Positions 26,301 to 35,273 of a stretch of 64,000 nucleotides of DNA are shown here, piece after piece (position 1 is the stretch's first letter; each line of letters starts with the position of its first letter). Source of the stretch: Campylobacter sp. CCS1377 (GTDB taxonomy: Bacteria; Campylobacterota; Campylobacteria; Campylobacterales; Campylobacteraceae); contig NZ_CP155620.1 in the NCBI RefSeq assembly GCF_040008265.1, forward strand, positions 992,001 through 1,056,000, read 5' to 3'. The notes under the pieces are model-generated. The model was given only the letters and a program-made list of their open reading frames with translations, was not told the DNA's origin and made no database searches. Both the position numbers and the translations under genes were made by a program.

Positions 26301-27590
26301 GAAGATGAAGATGTGGTAAGTGCTGATAAAAGCGTAAGAATCATTGTCGATGAAAAGGCAAATTTTGCACCAGGAACTTATGTAGAATGCGAAGTTGATG
26401 GGTTAAAAGATGATGCAAATATCGTTTGGGCTTTAGCTCAAATTCAAAACGAAGCAAGACTTCAAAGAATTTTAGAAGGCAAAGAGTATTTGGAATTTAA
26501 AGATATAAAGTTTTTAAAAGATGAAAGTAAATATTTTCATGAATGCTGGGAAATGGATGATGAGGAAAAAGATGAAGAATTTGAAAAAATAGGTTTTAGT
26601 TTACCGCTAACAAGGGCTAATGAAGAAGAATTTGATAAATACTATGCCTTAGTTTTTGCTTATGAAGATAAAAATAAATTTAAAAGACTTCCTAATTTAA
26701 ACGATGCTTATAAAATCATAGATATGAGCTTTAGGGTTGGTTCAGGCAGAGATGATGAAGTAAAAGAATTATTTACAAGAGAGGAACTAAAAGCCTTTAA
26801 TGTATACAATCTTAACCGACAAAAATCGATTGATAGTGTCGAGGAAGCAAATTGGTTTTTAAGAGCAAATTTAAAAAATCAAGAAAAAAGAGACTTTTTT
26901 ACCTATCTTAGAACTTATCCTCAATTTGCTGGAAAAATTGCTTATATATACTATAGATTTGACTTAGTTAATAAAGAATTTTTAACAAGCATGGCAAAAA
27001 AAGACAAAGAAATTTACCTTCAAGATAGAGATGATAAATACATTAATACCATAGTTAATAAAATTTTACCTTCAGAATACAAAGAGGGTAAAAGCTTTAA
27101 GCAATTTCACACAGAGCTTTTAAACAACAAAGACAGAGATCTTAAAGAATGCAAGGATTTTCTAAAAGCCTTAACTCAAACTCTTTGTAAAAGACTTAAT
27201 TTACCTTTAGAAAAAGTAGTCTTTTACAGTGAAAAGCCTAGTGGCTCTTTATCTTTTGGAGCCTATGAAGACAATGAAGTAAGATTAAATCAATACATTT
27301 TAAAAGCTTATTTTAAAGAATTTGCAAAAACAGTTTTTCATGAGTGCAGGCATTTTTATATAGAAAAATACTATAATCACAATATGGACGCCTTAGGCAG
27401 ATATGTTTTTTATTCTGAAAAAGCTTATATTAATGAAAAAATTATTTTTGATAAATTCAGCAGAATTTGCATTCCTAGTGAAAATTATTTAGTGGGTTGT
27501 AATATAGGAGCTACACAAGATGCCTATGAAATTCAACCCAATGAAAGAGATCCAAGATATGTGGAAACTTTCATAGGTAGAAGCTTATAA
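23376..27590 (+). CDS. Multidomain putative T6SS effector with C-terminal zinc metallopeptidase-like domain
   Basis: A 1404-residue protein. Order: acidic N-terminus; hydrophobic glycine-rich patch (about 140-158); helical coiled region; a module shared with the PAAR-like protein (about 555-630); an Ig/carboxypeptidase-regulatory-like beta domain (about 655-740); and a domain with LVYDGFNLYHY and GTLPEGEYYL (about 755-870) resembling the Tlde1/DUF2778 group of T6SS peptidoglycan-targeting enzymes. The C-terminal domain has HECRH at 1322-1326 and QPNERD around E1390, the pattern of gluzincin-type metallopeptidases with two His ligands and a downstream Glu. The ATG at 23376 has AAAAGG 6 bases upstream. 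Encoded right behind vgrG and its membrane partner. Domain assignments after the zinc motif are tentative. Confidence 0.6.
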   Translation: MNANENNTSVNNENNTTNFEESIKEALREGQEIVESSREISESINNFSKGSNKAFDLSPNSPAKQTIQSYIQKVQVITDKVDNRLKFVEYTLEYINNGDMIQVLLKLGKETLEDFAFKKGLEISKDIALIVMKSVPKGKTPLGIVIFTAGGIVSYFFADEIEDLAKELFFNKNNIFYRIDKAIEQFFAPPMKCPKGSEWPTGGCQGFDVIFNQMQTTLGKSLFTPHPYPSYSKEYEFALAKKKELADKTSIASKTYSFMDEEYLKNIQDLQEQEQIINQEEQKYQLALKFYKEDNKIKNEIFNSLFKTLNENLSFQLKQERNTFLNPNQSLSIIATKKYSLKTLNLQDIDNINIDSEFAYLRALFLCESFLVLDNNSEALLNEKMAKETLEYDEDEYILFILHKSKLNDTYLKARKELYKSINEFKKLGFKDLENAYQAYINSLIVNEEIDKDETINKNENLNQESDIKENTSSTKEQDFNLLSSHSKNLNHFILENKDKNKRIIFLNNASSMSNLIHIYDNHCDVFIKNESLLDIKRIEKEYDIKFKEFNTRVFFYEKLLLGAKENNEFSFEDKEENSLYHFKYDKEDLNSLGDLSIKYNNYNARIKNYSLLEESLNIKLKPKELKKEIAYKDTSFNKLSKEPLNNSSSNPKEPCFITLYLKDEHNRPITNAKIIIKGFKHNEALRVVNLKRRSDEKGKIRFDKEKYFSDCYSFKVKLDEKEAYFSTPLQNAKRIFNNYTHHKEGLVLKFKAKDHLVYDGFNLYHYKGNELINSYMARSGTAKADNEKRSKKQIANYFYQDEKDTSKGKKAYFYYDDESIKDRFGTLPEGEYYLKINEIAKDTNPSFLKDYPFDIGKTWGKYCVRLYSDKECSKTSKEIEIKASNEKENKKSKKDKKEQSIIKDNLYLYSINEKGEFGSSGSIGMAQAQLLEDLSKQAKFILDEKEGIISLRVEYPKQEKSKLDFVKEIEWELDEDEDVVSADKSVRIIVDEKANFAPGTYVECEVDGLKDDANIVWALAQIQNEARLQRILEGKEYLEFKDIKFLKDESKYFHECWEMDDEEKDEEFEKIGFSLPLTRANEEEFDKYYALVFAYEDKNKFKRLPNLNDAYKIIDMSFRVGSGRDDEVKELFTREELKAFNVYNLNRQKSIDSVEEANWFLRANLKNQEKRDFFTYLRTYPQFAGKIAYIYYRFDLVNKEFLTSMAKKDKEIYLQDRDDKYINTIVNKILPSEYKEGKSFKQFHTELLNNKDRDLKECKDFLKALTQTLCKRLNLPLEKVVFYSEKPSGSLSFGAYEDNEVRLNQYILKAYFKEFAKTVFHECRHFYIEKYYNHNMDALGRYVFYSEKAYINEKIIFDKFSRICIPSENYLVGCNIGATQDAYEIQPNERDPRYVETFIGRSL

Positions 27591-27599
27591 GGAAAAAAT

Positions 27600-28466
27600 A
27601 TGAAAATTTTAAAAATACCTCTTAAAGATTATATTTCTAATATCAGAGAAGATAAAACCATTTATCTAGGTTTGCAAAGCGATATGAGTATAAAAGGACT
27701 TGATGAAGAGTATTTAAGAAAAGAATATAATCTCAAAAAAAATTTTAGATTCGAAACTAGCATTTATTTAGGCAAAATCATATTTAAAGAAAAAAATATT
27801 ATCTTTGAAGCTTTTGATGTTGATGAGAATTGCTTTGAGGGACTTAAAGAACTTTACTTTAAAAATAACCCCGATAAAATTATAGATAATTTAGAATTAA
27901 AAAAGTATTTTTTAAAACTTTATCAAAATAACATTAACTTTTTAACTTCTTATATCAACGAAATCAATCAAACCTATGGCATTAAGCTTTATTATGTTGA
28001 AAATAAAAATTTAACTAAGAATGAATTGATTTTAACACTAGATGAAATGGTGCAAAAAAATGACTACGAGATAATAGATTTTAATGATGATTTGTTTTAC
28101 TCTTATCTTGTATGGAGTTTAAGAAAATTTATCATTGCTTACGATATAGGTTTATATCAAGATGAAAATCATTTATTTTTTAACCTAGCTAGTTATAGGA
28201 CATATGATAATCATTCTTTTTACATAGAAGCAAACAATAAATTAAATTTCAATCTCATCGAATTATTTTTTTCAAATATCTCTCCTTTAGAATACGCCAT
28301 AGCTTATTTACAAAAAGAAGAAATGATATATAATGGGGCTTTAGAGCATTCTTTAGGAACTCTTCAAAAAACTTTAAATACTACAACTCATTTTCATAAT
28401 AAATTTTACTTCAAACTAAAAGAAAGACCTTTTGAATATGCTGAGTATTTTAATACGATAAAATAA
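27600..28466 (+). CDS. Effector-linked soluble protein, candidate immunity protein
   Basis: A 288-residue acidic protein without a signal peptide or membrane helix, mixed alpha/beta, rich in Asn, Tyr and Glu. It begins 9 bases after the 1404-residue effector with a GGAAAAA RBS and is the last gene of the vgrG unit, converging on the 28533 gene. Position suggests cytosolic immunity or chaperone. I do not recognise the family. Confidence 0.55.
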   Translation: MKILKIPLKDYISNIREDKTIYLGLQSDMSIKGLDEEYLRKEYNLKKNFRFETSIYLGKIIFKEKNIIFEAFDVDENCFEGLKELYFKNNPDKIIDNLELKKYFLKLYQNNINFLTSYINEINQTYGIKLYYVENKNLTKNELILTLDEMVQKNDYEIIDFNDDLFYSYLVWSLRKFIIAYDIGLYQDENHLFFNLASYRTYDNHSFYIEANNKLNFNLIELFFSNISPLEYAIAYLQKEEMIYNGALEHSLGTLQKTLNTTTHFHNKFYFKLKERPFEYAEYFNTIK

Positions 28467-28513
28467 TTACCCAAATATCACATATGATTTTATCTTTTTT
28501 AAACTGCCCTCAT

Positions 28514-28543
28514 TTAAAGATTGATTTGCAAATCAATCTTTAA
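28514..28543. terminator. Perfect 30-base palindrome between convergent genes
   Basis: TTAAAGATTGATTTG is followed directly by its exact reverse complement, centred between 28528 and 28529. One arm includes the last codons and stop of the minus-strand 422-residue gene. It could form a long A/T-rich cruciform or hairpin and end transcription from both sides. The relic at 14411-14616 keeps only one half. Confidence 0.6.
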
Positions 28544-29801
28544 TACCCATATCTTCACCAAATTTTAGAATTTTAGCTCTAAGTTCCCTTGGGAAATTAT
28601 ATCTATAAATAGCAGGGATTCTTGGATCAAGGAGTTTATCTAAATATCCTCTTTTATAAATCCATTCTAGTCTTTCAGGTGTAAAATAATAAGGGGCATT
28701 GGGATAGCCTTGAGGAGGAGTGAGGGCTGCGAGTTTGGCACTTAATACTAGGGTATCCATAGTCAGTTTAGCAGATCTTTCATCTCTTTCGTTTCTAATA
28801 TCTACATCAAATCTAGTTACCATTCCATTTTCGTATCTATCCATAGCATCATCAAATTCATTTCTACTTTCAGGAGTAGAATCTACATCTCTTGGATCTT
28901 TTAATTTACCTTTTTCAATATCATTATATAAAGCCGAAATGATTCTGCCTTCTTCATCATAGGCAAAATCATATTTATTTAAATCAATCGTCCAATCTGC
29001 TCCTATAATCTCATCTAAAAAAGGTATCATACCAAATTCATCTAATAAACTCTCATAATGATGATCGTGTAAATCGTAAATCATTTTTGCTCTAAGCTTA
29101 TTCCAATGTTGCCCTGTAAGAAAAGAATTAGAACACAATACTGCCAAACCTAAACTTTTAAAAGCATTTTTATCTCCAAGTTGAGCTTGTAAAAATAAAG
29201 CTTGTTGTTGTCTTGCTTTAAATCCTACAGCAGCTGTGGGACTAGCTTTAATATTTCCTAAAAGTAAAGCAGACAATTCCCATTCATTAAAAAAAGAATA
29301 AGATTTTAATGTTCCACGATGAGCCCTTACTTCATCATAAATATAAGCATATTCTTCATTGATTAATTTTCCTTTTTCATCTACATTGCAATATGCATCA
29401 TAAGGTATATCTATAACCACAGATCTTAATCCACTTCTTATTGCTAAATATTTATATCTTTCTCTTTTAGTTTTTAAAGATTTATAATAAGCTTTTTCTG
29501 CTTTAGTCCAAGGAGCTATGCTTCCTTTAACAGGATCTTTTAAATATATGCTTTGCCAATCTTTAAATTCAAGTAAGGTAGAAGCTTGTCCTGTATAAAA
29601 GTTAGGATCTAGGTATTGGGGTTTATAGTCTTTATAGGGGGAGTTTTTCATAATATGATAAGATTTAAAAACCGCTTTGGAATATTCTTGGGTATAATCG
29701 CCTGTGGGTTTAATATTTTCTTTAAATAGTATTTTATTGGTATCTTTTTCCACATCTAATGTTAATCCATTGGGTGTATAAATCTCATAAGTTTCGCTCA
29801 T
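28533..29801 (-). CDS. Helical immunity-like protein, family of the duplicated 489/494-residue proteins
   Basis: A 422-residue soluble helical protein. It shares with the proteins at 10909 and 12464 the block around SL-KRERYKYLAIRSGLRSVV (about 108-135), the motif KLKDPRDVDST-ESR (about 298-312) and the FPRELRAKIL ending. RBS AAAGGAT before ATG. It directly follows the 1257-residue gene (18 bases) on the same strand, as its relatives follow the 1079-residue effector. That recurring order supports an immunity or chaperone role. A deleted relic of the same gene lies at 14481-14616. Confidence 0.6.
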   Translation of the reverse strand: MSETYEIYTPNGLTLDVEKDTNKILFKENIKPTGDYTQEYSKAVFKSYHIMKNSPYKDYKPQYLDPNFYTGQASTLLEFKDWQSIYLKDPVKGSIAPWTKAEKAYYKSLKTKRERYKYLAIRSGLRSVVIDIPYDAYCNVDEKGKLINEEYAYIYDEVRAHRGTLKSYSFFNEWELSALLLGNIKASPTAAVGFKARQQQALFLQAQLGDKNAFKSLGLAVLCSNSFLTGQHWNKLRAKMIYDLHDHHYESLLDEFGMIPFLDEIIGADWTIDLNKYDFAYDEEGRIISALYNDIEKGKLKDPRDVDSTPESRNEFDDAMDRYENGMVTRFDVDIRNERDERSAKLTMDTLVLSAKLAALTPPQGYPNAPYYFTPERLEWIYKRGYLDKLLDPRIPAIYRYNFPRELRAKILKFGEDMGIKD

Positions 29802-29819
29802 TATTTATCCTTTCTTAAT

Positions 29820-32800
29820 TTAACCTATGTATAAACCATCTTCTATGATTATAGTAGTAGCTAGTCTGCCTATGAAGTTAGGCGGGGATTTTGTTTCTGA
29901 TGCAATATCAGCATTTATATTTGCTTTGCTAGTGTTATTTTCTCTTTTTCCTATGGCTTTCAAGCTTTCTTCATTTCCATTTATCCCCATATACATAGCC
30001 TTAAGATTGTTTTGTCCTATGATATTGAGTTTTTCTAGTAATCTTCTGGTTTTATTTTTATCTTCTATACATTTTCCTTCTTCATATTTGACAATATAAA
30101 GTCCATTAGCAAAATCTTGTAAAATTTGTAAAGCTTCATTATAAGCATGGATGGGACTATCTTCATCCTTTTTAAAAGCACTAATTTGCTTTTCTTTATT
30201 TCTAAACTCTTTAAACAAAGGATGATTACAAGGGAGTTGATATATAGTGCATTTTTTAAGTTCTAAAGATTTTAACTCTTTGAAATAAAAAGCATAATCA
30301 TCTATAATATATTTTTCTTCTTTTACATCCTCTAAAGCAGTTGCATTTCTTTTCTCATCAATAATCAAATAAGACAAAAGTCTTTTTAAAAGAAATTCTT
30401 TATTTTCTTCAAGCTTTTGATCTATTTCATAATGAAAGGAAAAATGAGTGTCAAAAACTCCTGTGCAAAGATCTATGCCATAAAAAATTTTCTTTAAATC
30501 AAAGCTAATGAATTTTGAATTGATTGCAAAAGGATAGGTTATAAAATGATCTCTTATAACCGCCAAAGGATAATCATCTTTAAAGGTGTAAAGCTGATAA
30601 ACAATGCTTTCATATTGTTCTTGCAGGGCTTTATAATTTGTTGGAAGAAAGATATTTAGTCCTAGTTGTACTGCAGAATTAAACAAGAGTTCAATTAAAT
30701 TCCATTTTATTAATTTTATAACAGTTTTAGCCTGAAGCCAATCTGTTTTAACTGCAATCTTTTGAATATGGGACATAGAACTAGCCTTATAATAAAGTTC
30801 TTTTAACAATTCTATATCTTTTGCATCTAATTTGTAGCGTTTTTCTATATTTTTTTTGATTGTGTTGAAACTATTAGTATCAATACCGTTTTTTACTTGT
30901 TCTGCCATAAAGGATATTTTTATTTTATTAAAAAATAATTCTTCTTTAATTGTAGAAAATCTTTTTGCGGCAATTTTCTTGTTTATAGTCTTAAAATATT
31001 TTTTTCCATATTTCTTAATTTCAACTTCGATTTGTGGCTGTGTAAATAAATATATAATGCCAAGTTGTTCGATTAAAACTTCTTTAAAACCTTTTTCTAC
31101 ATAATCAATACAAATATTTACGATATTTTGAGCTACTTTAATAGGGTCTTTAATATGATGAATAAAATTACCCAAAGGTATAAGGCTACTTATTACTTCC
31201 CATAAGATACTGCAATAAAGCTCTATTCTACTTTCTTCAAGCTTTTGTTCTAAAAAACTTTCACCATAAATTTCTTGAAGTCTTTGTCTTAATTCTTCAT
31301 CCGTTAATTCAATATTTAATTCTTTTAATAATTCATCGAAAAATTTTTGTATGTTTTTGTTATTTATTTTTTCGTTTTTATCATTATCTTTACTGCTTTC
31401 TATAAAAATATCTAATAAATCTTGAGTGAAGTCGATAACATTAACTTTTGGTTCAAAAATGCGTTCATTTTCTTCTTCAAAAATCCAGCAATCATTATCT
31501 TCAAACACAAAATATTTTTCTTCCAAATATCTTACACAAATATCTCCTAACATGTTTTTTACAAATTTTGACTCCAAATTGCCAAAAAGCTGCTTTGCGC
31601 GATAAAGCTCCCAAGCAATTTGTAAACATTCTTTTATATTATAAGGTCTTAATCCCCTTAAGGTTTCTTGTTTAGATTCACTAATTTTTTTAAAAACCGT
31701 ATCTTGCAAATAACTTAAATATTGGTGAGCTAATTTTTTTTCTTTTTCTATGATGGATTCTTTGTCTTCGTTTTGTTTAAAGAAATTTTGGATATAAAAA
31801 TAAGGAAGCCATTTTTTATCATTTATTTTTTTATTATAATCATCATAATTTGATTTTGACTCATATAGATAATATGCTGTTGCTACTTTTTCTATTAATG
31901 TTGGTGCCAAAAAAGCCGATTTGATTATACCTTCACAGGATTCTTTCATATCCTTATAAACCTTTTGCATATCTTCATAAGCTTTTTTACTATTCTCATA
32001 AGCTTCTTTAGATATTTTCACAAAAGGGCTTAATTGTAAAATATAAGGTTCATTTTCATCTTGTGGCATTTCTATGCTATATTCGCTATAATCCCTTGTA
32101 CTGTCATAAGTTTTTTTTGATGTATCAATACTTTTTTTAATTCTTCTGTATTTATCTTGTATATTATAGTTGGCGATTTCTTGAGTTAAGCTTTCATTGA
32201 GTCCTGCATTGTATTTATTAGGGATATTTGAAATAATCAAATAATTTTTACTCATTTTAGTTGTATTTAAATCTATTTGTGCATTTTGATTTTTTTGTGT
32301 GAAAAATTCAGCTAATTTGCTTGAGTTAAAATTTGGACTTTCTGTATAAGAAAAATAAATAAATTGTTTAATATCTTCTTGCAAATTGTTTAAAATAGCA
32401 TTGTTTTTTAAATACAAATTAGATAATTGTTGCGTTGAAACAAAAGCGGGCAAATTGCTTGATTTTGAATCATTAGCTGTATTTTTACTCTCATTGTCTT
32501 TTTGTTCTGAGTTTAAAAAGATTTTACTAAAAATATTTTCAATGCTTTTTATTTCTTCGCTTAAAGTGATTCTATGAGCTAAATTTGAAGCGATATTGCT
32601 TTCATCGCTTCCAAGATACAATCCAAAGCCACTTAAATCAATAATTTCTTTTTTATCAATAATTAAAACACAAGATAACAAGCGAGAATTAATATAATGA
32701 ATAAACATTGCGCATCTAGTGGCTAAAAATGCAGCTAAAGGCGTTAAAAGTGTACCATATTCTCTTTGAGTAAATTCATAATACTCGCTTGCAGAACCCA

Positions 32801-33593
32801 TTAAAGAAAATAAACCAGCAGCCAAAATAGCTAGTCCTGCCCCACCTGTAAGAACGGCTATCACTGTAGCTATTATAACGCCTGCTATGGCGCTTAGTAT
32901 TATTTTAATTTCTTTATCATCTTTTTCTTCGGCAAGTTTTTTAATGTGTTCTAACAACTCATCGATGAATTTTTTATAAGTATTTTTTAAAGTGGGACTT
33001 ATACTGTTTTTAAAAAAAATTGATTCTATGACATTTTCAATCTTTTCTAAAACTTTTTTCTTAAAACCATCAAATTTATCACCGCTTATATCATCAGGAT
33101 CGATGTTTTCGATTAGTTTTTCTAAGGTTGTTATATCTTTAGAATCTTTGGCTAATTCTTTTAAAGTATTGATAAATTCAATGCAAAGATTATTTTTATC
33201 CGTGTAATAAAAAAGATTAAAATTTTTATCTTTATTGTGTTTCTTATCTTGAATTTCTTCTTTTAAGTCTCTTAAATAAGCTTTAGTGCAAATTTCACTG
33301 CTTGATAAATCTTTTAAATTTACATTTTGTCCAGCATCAAGCTCATTAAGAGTATGGATATTTACTTCTATATTATTGTGATTATCGCGAGTTTGTTTTA
33401 AAATTTCTAATATTTCCATAGCCAATATTTGATTTTTAGATAGGATGTTTCCTTGATGAAAACCAATATTTTTTAATATAGCGTGTAAAACAGAAAAATT
33501 AGGATAAATAAAATCAATCTGCTTGACTTCTTTATTGTCGATTGTTAGTTTTTTAATGGTCTGAATTAACTCTGTTTTAGAACTTATAAACAT
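29820..33593 (-). CDS. Large putative T6SS effector (1257 residues) with membrane hairpin
   Basis: Residues 1-225 are helical and charged. Residues about 231-266 form a glycine/alanine-rich hydrophobic hairpin (VIIATVIAVL, GGAGLAILAAGLF), with a further hydrophobic helix at about 282-300. A long helical region follows, with a last amphipathic hydrophobic stretch near residue 985. The C-terminus is RLATTIIIEDGLYIG, of which a second copy survives as a relic at 14411. Alpha-helical hairpins of this type occur in pore-forming toxins. The general plan parallels the 1079-residue protein, but I see no clear sequence alignment. RBS AAGGAA and a TATAAT box lie upstream. Downstream is its likely immunity gene. 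Confidence 0.5.
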   Translation of the reverse strand: MFISSKTELIQTIKKLTIDNKEVKQIDFIYPNFSVLHAILKNIGFHQGNILSKNQILAMEILEILKQTRDNHNNIEVNIHTLNELDAGQNVNLKDLSSSEICTKAYLRDLKEEIQDKKHNKDKNFNLFYYTDKNNLCIEFINTLKELAKDSKDITTLEKLIENIDPDDISGDKFDGFKKKVLEKIENVIESIFFKNSISPTLKNTYKKFIDELLEHIKKLAEEKDDKEIKIILSAIAGVIIATVIAVLTGGAGLAILAAGLFSLMGSASEYYEFTQREYGTLLTPLAAFLATRCAMFIHYINSRLLSCVLIIDKKEIIDLSGFGLYLGSDESNIASNLAHRITLSEEIKSIENIFSKIFLNSEQKDNESKNTANDSKSSNLPAFVSTQQLSNLYLKNNAILNNLQEDIKQFIYFSYTESPNFNSSKLAEFFTQKNQNAQIDLNTTKMSKNYLIISNIPNKYNAGLNESLTQEIANYNIQDKYRRIKKSIDTSKKTYDSTRDYSEYSIEMPQDENEPYILQLSPFVKISKEAYENSKKAYEDMQKVYKDMKESCEGIIKSAFLAPTLIEKVATAYYLYESKSNYDDYNKKINDKKWLPYFYIQNFFKQNEDKESIIEKEKKLAHQYLSYLQDTVFKKISESKQETLRGLRPYNIKECLQIAWELYRAKQLFGNLESKFVKNMLGDICVRYLEEKYFVFEDNDCWIFEEENERIFEPKVNVIDFTQDLLDIFIESSKDNDKNEKINNKNIQKFFDELLKELNIELTDEELRQRLQEIYGESFLEQKLEESRIELYCSILWEVISSLIPLGNFIHHIKDPIKVAQNIVNICIDYVEKGFKEVLIEQLGIIYLFTQPQIEVEIKKYGKKYFKTINKKIAAKRFSTIKEELFFNKIKISFMAEQVKNGIDTNSFNTIKKNIEKRYKLDAKDIELLKELYYKASSMSHIQKIAVKTDWLQAKTVIKLIKWNLIELLFNSAVQLGLNIFLPTNYKALQEQYESIVYQLYTFKDDYPLAVIRDHFITYPFAINSKFISFDLKKIFYGIDLCTGVFDTHFSFHYEIDQKLEENKEFLLKRLLSYLIIDEKRNATALEDVKEEKYIIDDYAFYFKELKSLELKKCTIYQLPCNHPLFKEFRNKEKQISAFKKDEDSPIHAYNEALQILQDFANGLYIVKYEEGKCIEDKNKTRRLLEKLNIIGQNNLKAMYMGINGNEESLKAIGKRENNTSKANINADIASETKSPPNFIGRLATTIIIEDGLYIG

Positions 33594-33617
33594 AAAAGAT
33601 TCCTTATATAAAGCATT

Positions 33618-33623
33618 ATTATA
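33618..33623 (-). promoter_or_regulatory. Promoter -10 of the 1257-residue gene
   Basis: TATAAT on the minus strand, about 25-30 bases before the ATG at 33593, with AAGGAA as RBS. It indicates that the effector/immunity pair has its own promoter, separate from the broken gene upstream. Confidence 0.55.
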
Positions 33624-33689
33624 TCATTTTTTATTTGCTAATATTTTAATTATCTATCTATTAATCTCTTCCACCTAAGCACATTGCCT

Positions 33690-34770
33690 TTATTTCGAAG
33701 GAACAAAATTAAAAGAAAATTTACCGCTGCAAGCATAAAGGGATAGATCTTGTATTGCATGATAATAATCTTTATATGTAAAATAAATTTTATTTGGAAT
33801 TGTTGCATTTTTAATTAAAGTTTTTGTTGCAAAATCTATATCAAATTGTTGTTTAATATTAATATCTATAATTTGTAAAGCTTGCTGTAAAAATTCATCA
33901 TCGTCCACACCTATATATTGACAATTTAAAGTATCAAGCTCATAAGGTTTGCAAGCTAAAACGCGTTTATAATCTTTTGGAATTTCATCATCTTCTTTAA
34001 TGATGATATAAGATTCTTCATTTTTGTCACTTCGATTTTCTTTTATATCGATTGCAAAATCAAATTTATATTCTCCTTGGGGCAAATTTTTTAATGTTAA
34101 AATATTATGAGTTTTTCTTAAAATTTTTTCTATTTGGTTTGCAAAATTTTGAGTGTATATGTCTTCTTTTGTATGAAATTTTTTACTTAGTCTTTTTATT
34201 ATAGGGAAATGAGAATAAAACTTATCCCAATCTAGTGTAGTGTAAAATTTAATAGAACGCTTTTCTTCTCTTACTTCATTTATTTTATTATCTACATGGC
34301 GAGAAAAACGCTCTGAATTTTGCCTTAGTTTTTTCATTTCTTGGGTTTGTGTGTTGTTTGGATAAGGAGTGTAGTGTAAAATAAGGGGTTCTATACCTTT
34401 ACTTTGTAAGAAATTTTGTATTTCTTTTAGTCTTTGTTCTGCTTGGGGATTGTTTGGTTTAGTTTGTTTTATAGGGAGTTGATAGTTTTGTATAGTGTCT
34501 ATCTTAGGGCTATTTTGCCACAATACTTGAAGCTGATAACTGACAGCCCAACCTAGTGTTGCTATTTCATTATTTCTTTTTTGATAGTATTTAAATTCAT
34601 TATAGCAACACTCTAATTCTGTAGGCAGAACTGTTTCATCGTATTCTAAAGACTAAATTTTATATCACTAAATGATTGATTTGATAGCTGATTGCTTGAA
34701 TTTTCTTTATGCATTAATCCTATATATTCTGCTGAAACAAGGTTTTCAAAATAAGTCCTTCATCCATCAT
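33690..34770 (-). pseudogene. Broken gene upstream of the 1257-residue effector
   Basis: The last 277 codons (TTG at 34523 to 33690) are open, but the frame continues upstream through ATLGWAVSYQLQVLW and ELECCYNEFKYYQKR to a stop near 34655. A second frame shift leads into ENLVSAEYIGLMHKE, and a third piece starts at ATG 34770 with AGGA upstream (MMDEGLI). Joining the pieces needs two single-base insertions, near 34755 and 34650. The original protein was about 360 residues, soluble, without recognised domains. Its place before an effector gene suggests a former adaptor or chaperone. Sequencing error at both points is the alternative. Confidence 0.6.
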
Positions 34771-35180
34771 TTTATCCTATTATTTTTATATTTTTTAGAA
34801 ATTTCTCAAGCATATTCTCATTTAAATTTGTAGAATAACTAAATCGGCATTCTTTCATTTATAAAGTTTTATATTTGGCTTATTTCTCATACATTAGTAG
34901 CCTTGTTTTTTAATTTTTCTTATATTTATTAATGCCATCACAACCTAATGTTCTTCCATATTATAATCATTGCAATAATATTTACAACTATTAGAAAGAA
35001 CTTGAGGGAATTTGTTTTTTAAGTAGGTAGAATTTACAAAATGAGTTTCATTTCCTACTTTGATTTCGCTATCCAAATATTTACTACAAAATTTTTATCT
35101 TTTTTCCAATATCTCTTCTCTTATCTCTTTATCAAAAATATAAATTCCACCATAATTTCTTGCAAACTCTCTTAATTATT
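34771..35180 (-). pseudogene. Decayed coding remnant between effector locus and rpoD
   Basis: Minus-strand fragments read like protein in pieces: ARNYGGIYIFDKEIREEILEKR then a stop, then KVGNETHFVNSTYLKNKFPQ and VLSNSCKYYCNDYNMEEH to a stop at 34945-34947. Several stops and no start remain. The bases nearest 34771 show nothing further. Confidence 0.4.
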
Positions 35181-35231
35181 TTGCTTTTTTCCTTTAAATT
35201 TAATTTTTATATGTTTTTAAGACAAAAAAGG

Positions 35232-35237
35232 TATAAT
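35232..35237 (+). promoter_or_regulatory. rpoD promoter -10
   Basis: TATAAT preceded by GG and by T-rich tracts, about 37 bases before the ATG; the RBS is AAAGGA at 35262-35267. Confidence 0.65.
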
Positions 35238-35273
35238 CTTAAGCTTTTAACAAAACAATCCAAAGGAAAATAA

